Of a stretch of 64,000 nt of DNA, positions 17,315 to 26,223 are shown piece after piece (the first letter of the stretch is position 1; the number at the start of each line of letters is the position of its first letter). Position numbers and translations under genes: made by a program. The stretch covers positions 248,001 to 312,000 of the forward strand of contig CAXXTW010000002.1 of assembly GCA_963678255.2 (NCBI GenBank), given 5' to 3'. Below the pieces are notes generated by a model. The model was given only the letters and a program-made list of their open reading frames with translations, made no database searches and was not told where the DNA came from. The stretch comes from G963678255 sp963678255. GTDB lineage: Bacteria; Cloacimonadota; Cloacimonadia; Cloacimonadales; WRIO01.

Positions 17315-18323
17315 TTATTTTGCTCTCCTGCCAATTCAATTCTTTATCTTTGTCTATTTTTTGATTAATTAAAATATTGTAACCTTTAAAATGACAATTC
17401 TCTTCTATTTCACAATTCTCAATATAACTATGAGAACCAACTATTGTATTTTTTCTAATTATATTCTTCCCTTTTAATGAAGTATGACTTTTGATTGTGA
17501 TATCATTTTCCAAATATGTGTCTTCAGAGATTAAAACACTTGCTGGATTCTCGATACTAACACCCTTGTTCATCCAATCTTTATTGATTCTTTGATATAG
17601 TTCAGTCTCTAATTCTGCTAATTGTTCTTGTGAATTTATTCCCGCTGCCTCAGAAACGTCTTCCAATTCGATTGATTGAATTATTTTTCCTTGTTTATAA
17701 AATATTCCTAATACATCTGTTAAATAATACTCGTTTTGATCATTTTTATTATCTATCTGATCTAATGCTTCAAAAAGAGATTCTGAATCAAAACAATATA
17801 TTCCCGTATTAATTTCTTTTATATTTCGTACTTCTTCAGATGCATCTCTATATTCTGTGATTTGTTGAACATGACCATTTATATCTCTGACTATTCGTCC
17901 ATAACGACCTGGATCTTTTAAAATCATGGTTAAAACGGTACATACTGCTTTCTCTGACTGATGAAGTTGTAACATTTTTTCTAATGTTTCTGCTTTCAAT
18001 AGTGGAACATCACCGCAAAGAATAAAAACATCTCCTTTAAATAATTGAAAATCATCTTTTGCCATCATCACAGCATGACCTGTTCCCAATTGTTCTTTTT
18101 GCTCTACAAAGGTCAATGCTTTGTTCACTGGGATGCAATCTATGACACTCTCTTTTTTATACCCTACAACAACACAAATCTTTGTACAATTTATCTTTAA
18201 TGATGTATCAACCACCCTGTGAACTAAACTTTTATCTGCTAAAGGAAACGTTACTTTTGCCTTTTCAGATTTCATGCGAGTGCCTTTACCCGCTGCTAAA
18301 ATTATTGATCCTATCTCTCTCAT
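17307..18323 (-). CDS. GlmU-like UDP-GlcNAc pyrophosphorylase with shortened hexapeptide domain
   Basis: 338 residues against about 450 for bifunctional GlmU. The N-terminal uridylyltransferase domain is complete: LAAGKGTRMKS (9-19), EQLGTGHAV, LCGDVPLL, GRIVRD, EINTGIYCF and NDQNEYYLTDV. After about residue 230 only a short left-handed beta-helix remains (roughly four coils, ASVLISEDTYLENDITI onward), then a charged tail. The acetyltransferase active-site region of GlmU is missing. It most likely makes UDP-GlcNAc (or a related UDP-sugar) from the sugar-1-phosphate, with acetylation done by another protein. There is a 10-bp gap from folK. Confidence 0.87.
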   Translation of the reverse strand: MREIGSIILAAGKGTRMKSEKAKVTFPLADKSLVHRVVDTSLKINCTKICVVVGYKKESVIDCIPVNKALTFVEQKEQLGTGHAVMMAKDDFQLFKGDVFILCGDVPLLKAETLEKMLQLHQSEKAVCTVLTMILKDPGRYGRIVRDINGHVQQITEYRDASEEVRNIKEINTGIYCFDSESLFEALDQIDNKNDQNEYYLTDVLGIFYKQGKIIQSIELEDVSEAAGINSQEQLAELETELYQRINKDWMNKGVSIENPASVLISEDTYLENDITIKSHTSLKGKNIIRKNTIVGSHSYIENCEIEENCHFKGYNILINQKIDKDKELNWQESKING

Positions 18324-18333
18324 AATAACCTCG

Positions 18334-18789
18334 TTAATGAATTTTATTATATAATTCTCTGATACTTTTTTTTATAACTGGATGAATTCGATCTGGACAC
18401 AGCTCTACTAGACAATCCAAAACAAAAGCTCTCTCTTGCATATATGGATGAGGTATTGATAAATTATCACTTTTAATAATCTGATCATCAATTAATAATA
18501 TATCAATATCTATCACTCGAGGTCCCCATTTTTCTGTTTTAAATCTTCCAAGCTTTTGCTCAATTTCTTGAAATTTTTTAATTAATTCTTCGCCTTCAAT
18601 TATACTATCCAATTCTATTGCACAGTTTAAAAAATCTTCCTGATCTGTTTTTCCCCAAGCTTTTGTCAAGATAATCGAAGAAATCTGATTGACTTTAACA
18701 TTTCTCAACTTTTTTATTTCTTCTATGGCTCGCCTGATGTTTTCTACTTTATCTTTCAAATTCGAGCCTAAACTCAAATAATACATCAT
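18334..18789 (-). CDS. folK: 6-hydroxymethyl-7,8-dihydropterin pyrophosphokinase
   Basis: 151 residues, the usual HPPK size. Transfers pyrophosphate from ATP to the pterin in folate synthesis. Signatures: YLSLGSNLKDKVENIRRAI, the substrate loop KTDQEDFLNCAIEL, the catalytic GPRVIDIDILLID with its Asp pair, and IPHPYMQERAFVL. The ATG overlaps the folB stop by 4 bp, so FolB and FolK, consecutive enzymes, are co-translated. Two adjacent ATGs exist; the first is used. Confidence 0.95.
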   Translation of the reverse strand: MMYYLSLGSNLKDKVENIRRAIEEIKKLRNVKVNQISSIILTKAWGKTDQEDFLNCAIELDSIIEGEELIKKFQEIEQKLGRFKTEKWGPRVIDIDILLIDDQIIKSDNLSIPHPYMQERAFVLDCLVELCPDRIHPVIKKSIRELYNKIH

Positions 18790-19142
18790 TTTTTTTTATA
18801 CATCTCTATGGATACTGAAGATAAATTCCCATTTATTGGTACTCCAGGTTTTTCTATTTTCACATTGATCTCTTTTACTAAATCAAATTTATCCATTAAA
18901 TCCTCAATGATTTGATTTCCACAGTTCTCTAATAATACAAATTGTTGATTTTCCATGATCTGCTTTACTTCTGAAAATACTTTTGTATAATCAATGGTAT
19001 CCTCTAAATGCTTTATCTGATCATCAATGCCAGCATCAGTAATTAATGTTAATGTAACTATAAATCTTTGACCAAGCTTTCTCTCTTCAGGATATACGCC
19101 ATGATATCCATAAAAAATCATATCATTCAGATGTATCTTCAT
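18786..19142 (-). CDS. folB: Dihydroneopterin aldolase
   Basis: 118 residues. Converts dihydroneopterin to hydroxymethyl-dihydropterin, feeding FolK directly downstream. Family start LNDMIFYGYHGVYPEERKLG with the conserved Tyr/His/Gly and Glu, DTIDYTKVF in the middle, LLENCGNQIIEDL and the end VKIEKPGVPING with the catalytic Lys. The ribosome site TGAGGGA precedes the ATG inside the end of the upstream gene (20-bp overlap). Confidence 0.95.
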   Translation of the reverse strand: MKIHLNDMIFYGYHGVYPEERKLGQRFIVTLTLITDAGIDDQIKHLEDTIDYTKVFSEVKQIMENQQFVLLENCGNQIIEDLMDKFDLVKEINVKIEKPGVPINGNLSSVSIEMYKKK

Positions 19143-19602
19143 GACTATCCCTCATATTTCTACTAATTTCTGTCTCATCTATTTTGGTTAAAGTGATTCT
19201 ATTACCTTTAGATACATATTTATCTATAAACCAGATAATGATTGCTGATATCAATAAACCCAAAAAACCCAAAATTATTGCTTTCTTTTCTGGTAATCCA
19301 ATATATAATCCAAATAACAAAAATATAAATAACATGATGATTGGAAATATGAAAACTAAAAAAGATGTAAATATTCTAAAATTTGGATTCATCTTGATCT
19401 CTACAATATCTCCAACCTTTAGACCTTGATTATCTTTAAACTTTAATTTTGGATTTTCTTTAGCTCCGCATAATCCATGCATAGAACAACTCTTACAACC
19501 GCTTAAGTGAAGCCTTTCAATAAAGACATATGATCCTTCTGTCATGACAACTTTACCTAATTCATTCTCACTTGATGTTGATTCATTCTCACATTGATTC
19601 AT
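19123..19602 (-). CDS. RseC/MucC-family membrane protein
   Basis: 159 residues from the ATG at 19602, preceded by GGAAGG; a TTG at 19611 is the alternative. An N-terminal cytoplasmic part with a cysteine cluster (SGCKSCSMHGLCGA, C-x2-C-x4-C), two membrane helices (about 80-100 and 108-126) and a short tail. This is the RseC plan. RseC-like proteins are linked to Rnf/SoxR reduction and sigma-E control in proteobacteria. Here the neighbours are biosynthetic, so a redox role is only a guess. Confidence 0.8.
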   Translation of the reverse strand: MNQCENESTSSENELGKVVMTEGSYVFIERLHLSGCKSCSMHGLCGAKENPKLKFKDNQGLKVGDIVEIKMNPNFRIFTSFLVFIFPIIMLFIFLLFGLYIGLPEKKAIILGFLGLLISAIIIWFIDKYVSKGNRITLTKIDETEISRNMRDSHEDTSE

Positions 19603-20080
19603 TTTGGACAACCTTCCGAATTATGCTTGTAGTCGATTTTCCTTCTTTAAATGATAAACTCTTTACTGATCCGCCATTAGATAGAACAATATCAGATCCT
19701 ACGATTTGATCTATCGTCCAATCTCCTCCTTTGACTAACACGTTTGGTTTTATCTTTTCAATTAAAGAGAACGGTGTATCTTCTTCAAATATCACTATAT
19801 AATCTATTGAAGATATTGCTGATAAGACTATAGCTCGATCTTCCTGATTATTTACTGGGCGACTTTCACCTTTTAATCTTTTCACTGATTGATCACTGTT
19901 TAATCCTAAAACTAAAAGATCTCCTTGTTGAGAGGCTTCTTCCAAATACAAGACATGACCAGAATGAAGAATATCAAAACAACCATTTGTAAAAACCACT
20001 TTGTGATTTAATGCTTTTTCTGCTTCAATTATGGTTATTAGTTCATCAAGCTTTTTTATTTTATCAATACAACTGCTCAT
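19589..20080 (-). CDS. rfaE2: D-glycero-beta-D-manno-heptose 1-phosphate adenylyltransferase
   Basis: 163 residues. Nucleotidyltransferase domain corresponding to the C-terminal half of HldE; it makes ADP-heptose for lipopolysaccharide core. Motifs: FTNGCFDILHSGH (HxGH at 39-42), LGLNSDQSVKRLKG, RPVNNQEDRAIVLSAI and VLVKGGDW. The ATG at 20080 follows the rfaE1 stop by one base and has AAGGAAAA upstream; a longer TTG start lies inside rfaE1. The final KEGKSTTSIIRKV is the conserved end of RfaE2. Confidence 0.94.
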   Translation of the reverse strand: MSSCIDKIKKLDELITIIEAEKALNHKVVFTNGCFDILHSGHVLYLEEASQQGDLLVLGLNSDQSVKRLKGESRPVNNQEDRAIVLSAISSIDYIVIFEEDTPFSLIEKIKPNVLVKGGDWTIDQIVGSDIVLSNGGSVKSLSFKEGKSTTSIIRKVVQNESM

Positions 20081-20081
20081 T

Positions 20082-21080
20082 CTAATTTTCCTTTGATGGA
20101 TCAAAATACTCTATAGATAAGATTATGTCTTTTTGTGTAGCTGGTGCTATACCCATTTTACCACAAACAGCTCCAGCTGCATGATTTGCAATAATGGCTG
20201 ATGTCTGAATATCACAACCAACTGACATACAAAGAGTCAAAACACTTATTACAGTATCTCCTGCTCCAGAAACATCAAATACTTCTCGTGCAAAAGTAGG
20301 AATTTTATATTCATTTCCTTCACGATCATAAATGACCATTCCCCTTTCTCCACGTGTTATTAATAAATACTTGGGATCTATTCGATTAAATAATTCCTGA
20401 GCAACACTTTTTAGCTCTTCTTCAGAAGTGATTTCTATTCCCATATTTTTTTGTAATTCTATAAAATTCGGCTTGAAAACAGTTGTTTTCTTATAACTAA
20501 AAAAGTTTTTGAATTTTGGATCAACAGTTATAGGTTTATGATATTCATTAGCAAGGTCGATCACAGATTCTATTACTTCTGCTGTTAAAAAACCTTTATT
20601 ATAATCTTCAATGATTATTGCATCCAAATCGGTGATAACAGTTTTAAAATTCATTAAAAATTTATCTGTAATTTCCTTGCTGATATCTTCTCTTTTTTCA
20701 AAATCTAGTCGGGCAATCTGCTGTTGTCCTGCCACAATCCTACTTTTCACAGTTGTTGATCGGTTAGGATCTGTAATTATAAAACTGGTAGTAACGTTTA
20801 GATCTTCAAGTAGCTTAATCATGATTTTTCTATAATGATCTTCTCCACATATACCAAATACATAGGGTTTAGCTTTTAATGAGATCAGATTATTAACTAC
20901 ATTTGCTGCTCCACCTAAACGAAACTCTTCTTTTTTAACATCTATGATAGGAACAGGAGCTTCAGGAGATATCCTCTCTACATTTCCCCATAAATAATGA
21001 TCTAACATAAGATCCCCGATAACGGCTATCTTCTTGTTCTCGAATTTCTTTAATACTTCTTTAACATTACTGATTTCCAT
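20082..21080 (-). CDS. rfaE1: D-glycero-beta-D-manno-heptose-7-phosphate kinase
   Basis: 332 residues. PfkB/ribokinase-fold kinase, the N-terminal half of HldE as a separate protein. Motifs: GDLMLDHYLWGNVERISPEAP, RLGGAANVVNNL, KSRIVAGQQQIARLDFE, ITVDPKF and the catalytic DVSGAGDTVISVL. It acts just before RfaE2 in ADP-heptose synthesis. A GGAGAATAG ribosome site lies before the ATG. It implies heptose-containing lipopolysaccharide or glycan and so a Gram-negative envelope. Confidence 0.94.
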   Translation of the reverse strand: MEISNVKEVLKKFENKKIAVIGDLMLDHYLWGNVERISPEAPVPIIDVKKEEFRLGGAANVVNNLISLKAKPYVFGICGEDHYRKIMIKLLEDLNVTTSFIITDPNRSTTVKSRIVAGQQQIARLDFEKREDISKEITDKFLMNFKTVITDLDAIIIEDYNKGFLTAEVIESVIDLANEYHKPITVDPKFKNFFSYKKTTVFKPNFIELQKNMGIEITSEEELKSVAQELFNRIDPKYLLITRGERGMVIYDREGNEYKIPTFAREVFDVSGAGDTVISVLTLCMSVGCDIQTSAIIANHAAGAVCGKMGIAPATQKDIILSIEYFDPSKEN

Positions 21081-21092
21081 CTATTCTCCAAA

Positions 21093-22454
21093 TTATATCG
21101 GATAATTACCTGAAAAACAAGCATCACAGTATTGATCCGGTTTTGATACTGTTTTGTTTAAATCCTTTATCTCAATGTGTTTTAAAGTTTTGATTCCTAA
21201 ATATTCACAAATTTCTTCTTTACTCTTTCGATTGGCTATTAATTCATCTTTGGTAGGTGTATCAATACCATAAAAACATGAATTAATTACTTGCGGTGAA
21301 CCTATTCTTAAATGAACTTCTTTTGCTCCTGCACTTAATATCATTCCAATTATCTTTTTTATTGTCGTTCCTCGAACGATTGAATCATCAATTAATACAA
21401 CTATTTTATCCATAAATAAATGTGGTAAAACATTAAATTTCTGTCGTACTGATTCATCACGTATTCTTTGCTCCGGTTTTATAAAGGTTCTACCAACATA
21501 ATGATTACGAATCAATCCATAAGTAACGGGGATTTTCTTATAATTTGCATATCCATGTGCAATAAAATTTGATGAATCTGGTACTGGAACGATCAAATCA
21601 GGAGTAAAACCTTCGTCTGACTTTGCCAATTCAGCACCAATTTTTTCTCGGACTTTATAGACATCTTCTTCGAATTCATAACTATCAGGTCTGGAAAAAT
21701 ATATATGCTCAAATATGCAATGTTTAGGTTTTTCAGTATTTCTAAATTTTAAAGCATCTAGTTCAATATGCTTAATGCCCTTTTCACTGACAACTATTAT
21801 CTCTGCAGGTTTTACCTCTTGTACATATGTAGCATTTAAGATATCCAAGGCACAGCTTTCTGATGCCACAGCTACGGCATTATCTTCTAGTTTTCCCCAA
21901 GACATGGGTCTGAATCCATAAGGATCTCGAAACATATACATCTCTTCACGTGTTATCAATACTGTTGAAAAAGCGCCTTTGACTTCTTTCATAAAACTTT
22001 CTATGGCTTTTACGATTTCAAATCCTTCTTTTTCTACTTTATATATTATATATTTTAAAATTAATTCTCCGTCATTACTGCTTTTGAACCAAACACCCTT
22101 TTGTTCTAATTGGCGTTTTATATCAAAATAATTGACAATGTCACCATTACTGGCTAATGCATAGGTCGGTCCTGATAGTAAATCAACGACATGAGGTTGA
22201 GAATTGTCTGCTGTAGATGATCCTCTGGTCGGATATCGTACATGTCCTACAGCAATATTTCCAGGTAATTGTTCTACCTGTTCAGGCGTAAAGACATCTT
22301 TGACCAACCCCATTTTTTTTACCATTCTGATTGTTTTTCCATCACTGACTGCCATTCCACAGCTTTCTTGTCCTCTGTGTTGCTCTGCAAATAATCCTTT
22401 GGCAGCTAACACCGCTGCATTCATATGGTCAAATACTCCAAATATTCCGCACAT
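21093..22454 (-). CDS. purF: Amidophosphoribosyltransferase
   Basis: 453 residues. First step of purine synthesis: PRPP plus glutamine gives phosphoribosylamine. It starts MCGIFGVFD with catalytic Cys2 directly after Met, so there is no propeptide. Glutaminase loop EQHRGQESCGMA, HVRYPTRGSS, NSQPHVV and ASNGDIVNY. PRPP site VVLIDDSIVRGTT, plus IPVTYGLIRNHYVGRTFI. Cysteines near the C-terminus (QYCDACFSG) resemble those that bind a 4Fe-4S cluster in the Bacillus-type enzyme, but such enzymes usually have a propeptide. No other pur gene lies in the window. Confidence 0.95.
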   Translation of the reverse strand: MCGIFGVFDHMNAAVLAAKGLFAEQHRGQESCGMAVSDGKTIRMVKKMGLVKDVFTPEQVEQLPGNIAVGHVRYPTRGSSTADNSQPHVVDLLSGPTYALASNGDIVNYFDIKRQLEQKGVWFKSSNDGELILKYIIYKVEKEGFEIVKAIESFMKEVKGAFSTVLITREEMYMFRDPYGFRPMSWGKLEDNAVAVASESCALDILNATYVQEVKPAEIIVVSEKGIKHIELDALKFRNTEKPKHCIFEHIYFSRPDSYEFEEDVYKVREKIGAELAKSDEGFTPDLIVPVPDSSNFIAHGYANYKKIPVTYGLIRNHYVGRTFIKPEQRIRDESVRQKFNVLPHLFMDKIVVLIDDSIVRGTTIKKIIGMILSAGAKEVHLRIGSPQVINSCFYGIDTPTKDELIANRKSKEEICEYLGIKTLKHIEIKDLNKTVSKPDQYCDACFSGNYPI

Positions 22455-22469
22455 TATTTTTTCCTTATT

Positions 22470-23111
22470 CTATTTTTTCTTAAAACTTAATTTGTTCTCA
22501 GTTCCTTTTATCAAACGCTTTAGATTAGGAATATGCTTATAAATGATAAAGCCTGCTAAAAAATAAGTAAAAGCTATGTAATATAAATAATTGAATCTAT
22601 ATTCTGATTGAGAAACCAAATATTGGACTGTGATTGAAATTGCCAACATGATTGATGCTGATATGGACCCTAAAGAAACATATCTTGTTACACTTACTAC
22701 AAGAATGAATATAAATAATGCTGATACAAAAGGTAAAGGCATTAACGCCATGGATACTCCACATGCTGTAGCAACACCTTTGCCACCTTTAAAACCTAAA
22801 AAAACTGTAAAAATATGACCGATTATCCCTGCAAATCCATTGATTAAAAGAAACCAATCATCCATGGTGTATTGAAAATTTAAGGCTATCTTTACGACTA
22901 AAACCCCTTTTAAAATGTCGAGTAACATGACTAGTAAGCCCAGTTTTGTCCCTAATACCCTTAAAACATTCGTGGCTCCGATATTTCCCGAACCATGTTC
23001 CCTGATATCAATCTTCTTAAACCATTTGCCAATTAAAAAACCAAATGGAATACTTCCTATCAAATAGGATAATATTAGGATTAAACTAATACTCAATATT
23101 TGTGTTATCAT
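22470..23111 (-). CDS. plsY: Acyl-phosphate:glycerol-3-phosphate acyltransferase PlsY
   Basis: 213 residues with about five to six membrane helices. Makes lysophosphatidate in the inner membrane. The three PlsY motifs are visible: SYLIGSIPFGFLIGK near the N-terminus, HGSGNIGATNVLRVLG, and GHIFTVFLGFKGGKGVATACG. In many bacteria plsY lies beside der, as here, where the two overlap by 26 bp. A slightly lysine-rich C-terminal tail follows the last helix. Confidence 0.95.
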   Translation of the reverse strand: MITQILSISLILILSYLIGSIPFGFLIGKWFKKIDIREHGSGNIGATNVLRVLGTKLGLLVMLLDILKGVLVVKIALNFQYTMDDWFLLINGFAGIIGHIFTVFLGFKGGKGVATACGVSMALMPLPFVSALFIFILVVSVTRYVSLGSISASIMLAISITVQYLVSQSEYRFNYLYYIAFTYFLAGFIIYKHIPNLKRLIKGTENKLSFKKK

Positions 23112-24450
23112 CTGTCTTACCTCTGAATATTAACTTTATAGTTGCACCTTCAAACTTAAATTCCTCTCGTATCTGATTTTTGAGAAATCTTTTATAATGA
23201 ATGGGTATCAATGATGGATCGTTAGTAAAAAATATGAATGTTGGTGGGTTTACTGCTTGTTGAGTTACATAATAAATTTTTATATGTTTTCCAGATTTGT
23301 GGGTTGGTGGTGTTTTTGCTATGATCTTTTCAAAAAACTCGTTTAATTTTCCTGTTGGTATTCTTCTGCGACTTTCTTCAAATACACTGATGATTAATTC
23401 TGGTAAACGATTGACTCTCTGACCAGTTAAGGCAGACATTGTCAAAACTGGGGCATATTCAAGAAATGGAAATTCACTTTTCACTTCTTTTAAAAAATTG
23501 TTATAAGTATGATTGTCTTTATCTTCTATTAAATCCCATTTGTTTAAAACCAATATTATATTCTTAAAGCCTCTTTGAGCATATGATGCAATTCTTTGAT
23601 CCTGATCTGAAAAAGTAGTGGATGCATCCATCACCATGACGACCACATTAGCTCGATCCATACTTTCTATTGTTCGCATGGAACTAAAGTATTCTACTCC
23701 ATACTTAATTCGATTCTTTTTTCTTAAACCTGCTGTATCAATAAAATTTAAATGATAACCATTAAAATCTTTATGAATATCAACAGAATCTCTGGTTGTT
23801 CCAGGCTCATCATTGACAATAACTGTATTTTCTCCAAATAACTTATTGATTAATGATGATTTCCCTACATTGGGTTTTCCTACTATGGCGATTTTGATTA
23901 ATTTGTCCATATCAAATGGAGAAATATCTTCATCTTCAACTGGCGGGGGAAGCAATTTTACTAACTCATCTAAAAAATTCCCACTATTTCTGCCACTGGC
24001 TGCTGCAATGGGTATTGGTTCCCCCAAACCTAAATTGTAAAATTCGAATAAATCAAGTTCATCTTTTTCATTATCAACTTTATTCACCACTAATAATACT
24101 TTTTTACGATGGGGGGATAACTCTTGAGAAATTTTCTGATCCCAATCTGTTATTCCTGTTTTTACATCATTTAAAAAAACTATTAAATCACACTGCTCAA
24201 TAGCTACTTGAGCTTGAAATTGGATTGCTTTATCCATTTGATCTGATGAGTCAGGAATAATTCCTCCTGTATCTACTACAATGAAGCTTCGATCATTCCA
24301 TTCTACTGTTTCATACTTTCTGTCTCGAGTAATTCCTTCTTTGGGATCTACTATCGCGCTACGTGAACGGCAGAGTCTGTTAAATAATGTTGACTTGCCT
24401 ACATTAGGTCTGCCAACTATAGCGACTATCGGTTTTCTGCTATCTATCAT
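23086..24450 (-). CDS. der: Ribosome-assembly GTPase Der (EngA)
   Basis: 454 residues: two tandem GTPase domains and a KH-like C-terminus. Domain 1: GRPNVGKSTLFNRL, DTGGI, NKVD. Domain 2: GKPNVGKSSLINKLFGE, DTAGLRKKNRI, NKWDLI. The C-terminal part has AKTPPTHKSGKHIKIYYVTQ, typical of Der. Essential for 50S assembly. It is the first gene of the 23-gene minus-strand run, and its promoter should lie in the 174-bp divergent gap with iorA. Confidence 0.96.
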   Translation of the reverse strand: MIDSRKPIVAIVGRPNVGKSTLFNRLCRSRSAIVDPKEGITRDRKYETVEWNDRSFIVVDTGGIIPDSSDQMDKAIQFQAQVAIEQCDLIVFLNDVKTGITDWDQKISQELSPHRKKVLLVVNKVDNEKDELDLFEFYNLGLGEPIPIAAASGRNSGNFLDELVKLLPPPVEDEDISPFDMDKLIKIAIVGKPNVGKSSLINKLFGENTVIVNDEPGTTRDSVDIHKDFNGYHLNFIDTAGLRKKNRIKYGVEYFSSMRTIESMDRANVVVMVMDASTTFSDQDQRIASYAQRGFKNIILVLNKWDLIEDKDNHTYNNFLKEVKSEFPFLEYAPVLTMSALTGQRVNRLPELIISVFEESRRRIPTGKLNEFFEKIIAKTPPTHKSGKHIKIYYVTQQAVNPPTFIFFTNDPSLIPIHYKRFLKNQIREEFKFEGATIKLIFRGKTDDNTNIEY

Positions 24451-24624
24451 TTTCTCTCACTTTTTCTTTATTTTATTTATGTACAAGCTTATTTTTCATA
24501 GTCTTTTAGTCAAACTAAATCATGACTTAACAATAAAAACGTTAATTATTTAAAAAAAAACTTGCTAAAATATTTAAATATTTCAAACTTACAAAAAATC
24601 AAAATAAGTATATAGGAGCAGAGT
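24451..24624. promoter_or_regulatory. Divergent intergenic region between der and iorA
   Basis: 174 bp, very AT-rich, that must hold promoters in both directions: der and the 23 genes behind it leftward, iorAB rightward. Candidate -35 boxes exist (TTGACT on the minus strand near 24510, TTGCTA at 24562 on the plus strand), but neither has a convincing -10, so no promoter is placed. The iorA ribosome site is AGGAGCAGAGT. Confidence 0.5.
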
Positions 24625-26214
24625 ATGGAAAAATTACTCTTATTGGGCGACGAAGCTTTCGCTCAAGGTGCATTAGATGCTGGAATGTCCGGAGCCTATG
24701 GCTATCCTGGTACACCTTCTACTGAAATCATCGAATACATCCAAGTTAATAAGGATGCTATCGAAAAAAACATTCACAAAAATTGGTCTGCAAATGAAAA
24801 AACTGCTATGGAATCTGCTATTGGTATGTCTTATGCCGGTAAAAGAACAATTGTTACCATGAAACATGTGGGTCTTAATGTAGCCGCTGATCCGTATATG
24901 AATTCAGCCTTTACAGGAGCGAATGGTGGGTTAATTGTTGCTGTAGCTGATGACCCTTCTATGCATTCTTCTCAAAATGAACAAGATTCTCGTTTCTTTG
25001 CAAAATTCGCTTTATTGCCTGCTTTAGAACCTTCAAGTCAACAGGAAGCTTATGATATGGCTCATTATGGTTTTGACTTCTCTGAAAAATATGAATTACC
25101 TATTATGCTGAGATTAGTTACTAGATTGTCCCATTCTCGGGCTGGGGTGGCTAGAAAAGAAGTTAAAGAACAAAATGCTTTAAAGTTACCAAAAGACACT
25201 AAAAAGTTTATTCTACTCCCTGCTGTTTCCAGAGTTCGTTATAAACACCTTCTCGATTTACAACCTACTTTAATAAATGAATCTGAAAATAGTCCCTTTA
25301 ATCAGTATTTTGACGGAAATGATAAATCTGTGGGAATTATTGCCTGCGGGTTAGCTTATAATTATTTAATGGAAAACTTCCAGGATAATCCTTGTCCTTA
25401 TCCCATCTTAAAAATTTGCCAATACCCTCTTCCCAAAAAATTAATTCATCAATTAACTTCTGAATGTGAAAGCATTATGATCTTTGAAGAAGGTGCTCCT
25501 TTAGTTGAGGAAATGCTCAAAGGGTATTTAAATAACAGTTTAAACATCAAAGGTCGTTTAGACGGTTCTGTTCCAAGAGATGGTGAATTAAATCCAAATA
25601 TTATTGCTAAAACCCTTTCTTTTGATGAAGGCGAATTTAATATTATTCCTAAAATTGTCGCCCCTCGTCCTCCTGCTCTTTGTGTAGGTTGCCCTCATAT
25701 TGATACGTATAATGCCCTAAAAGAAGTTTTGCTACCTTATGGAGATGGTCATGTTTTCTCTGATATTGGTTGCTATACTTTAGGCGCTTTGCCTCCTTAT
25801 CAGGCTATTAATAGCTGTGTTGACATGGGCGCTTCCATCACTATGGCAAAAGGTGCCGCTGATGCTGGTCTTTTCCCTGCTATTGCTGTTATTGGTGATT
25901 CAACTTTTACCCACTCTGGAATGACTGGATTGTTAGATTGTGCTAATGAAAATTCTAATGTTGTCGTTATTATTGTTGATAATGAAACTACTGGGATGAC
26001 TGGTGGACAAGAGTCTGCTGGTCTCGGAAAATTGGAAGCTATCTGTGAATCATTAGGGGTTCATAAAGATCACATTCGTGTTTGTTTACCTTTAAAAAGA
26101 AATCATCAAGAGATGATCGATATTTTTAATGAAGAAATCTCTTATAATGGTGTTTCTGTGATCATTCCTCGTCGTGAATGTATCCAAACTTTAGTTAAAA
26201 AAAATCGTAAATAG
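24625..26214 (+). CDS. iorA: Indolepyruvate:ferredoxin oxidoreductase alpha subunit, without ferredoxin domain
   Basis: 529 residues. Oxidises aryl-pyruvates from aromatic amino acids to aryl-acetyl-CoA and reduces ferredoxin. N-terminal pyrimidine-binding domain (GYPGTPSTEIIEY, NEKTAMESAIGMSYAGKRT, MKHVGLNVAADP), then the TPP domain with CVGCPH, FSDIGCYTLGALPPY, VIGDSTFTHSG and DNETTGMTGGQES. Classical IorA of about 600 residues ends with a two-cluster ferredoxin domain; here the protein stops soon after VSVIIPRRECIQTL with no cysteine motifs. Electrons must leave by another route. There is a 9-bp gap to iorB. Confidence 0.92.
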   Translation: MEKLLLLGDEAFAQGALDAGMSGAYGYPGTPSTEIIEYIQVNKDAIEKNIHKNWSANEKTAMESAIGMSYAGKRTIVTMKHVGLNVAADPYMNSAFTGANGGLIVAVADDPSMHSSQNEQDSRFFAKFALLPALEPSSQQEAYDMAHYGFDFSEKYELPIMLRLVTRLSHSRAGVARKEVKEQNALKLPKDTKKFILLPAVSRVRYKHLLDLQPTLINESENSPFNQYFDGNDKSVGIIACGLAYNYLMENFQDNPCPYPILKICQYPLPKKLIHQLTSECESIMIFEEGAPLVEEMLKGYLNNSLNIKGRLDGSVPRDGELNPNIIAKTLSFDEGEFNIIPKIVAPRPPALCVGCPHIDTYNALKEVLLPYGDGHVFSDIGCYTLGALPPYQAINSCVDMGASITMAKGAADAGLFPAIAVIGDSTFTHSGMTGLLDCANENSNVVVIIVDNETTGMTGGQESAGLGKLEAICESLGVHKDHIRVCLPLKRNHQEMIDIFNEEISYNGVSVIIPRRECIQTLVKKNRK

Positions 26215-26223
26215 GAGGATAAA

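Noticed and set aside
23813..24203. Two plus-strand frames opposite der
   Set aside because: Antisense to a conserved GTPase; the hydrophobic look comes from the complement of Lys- and Asp-rich codons.
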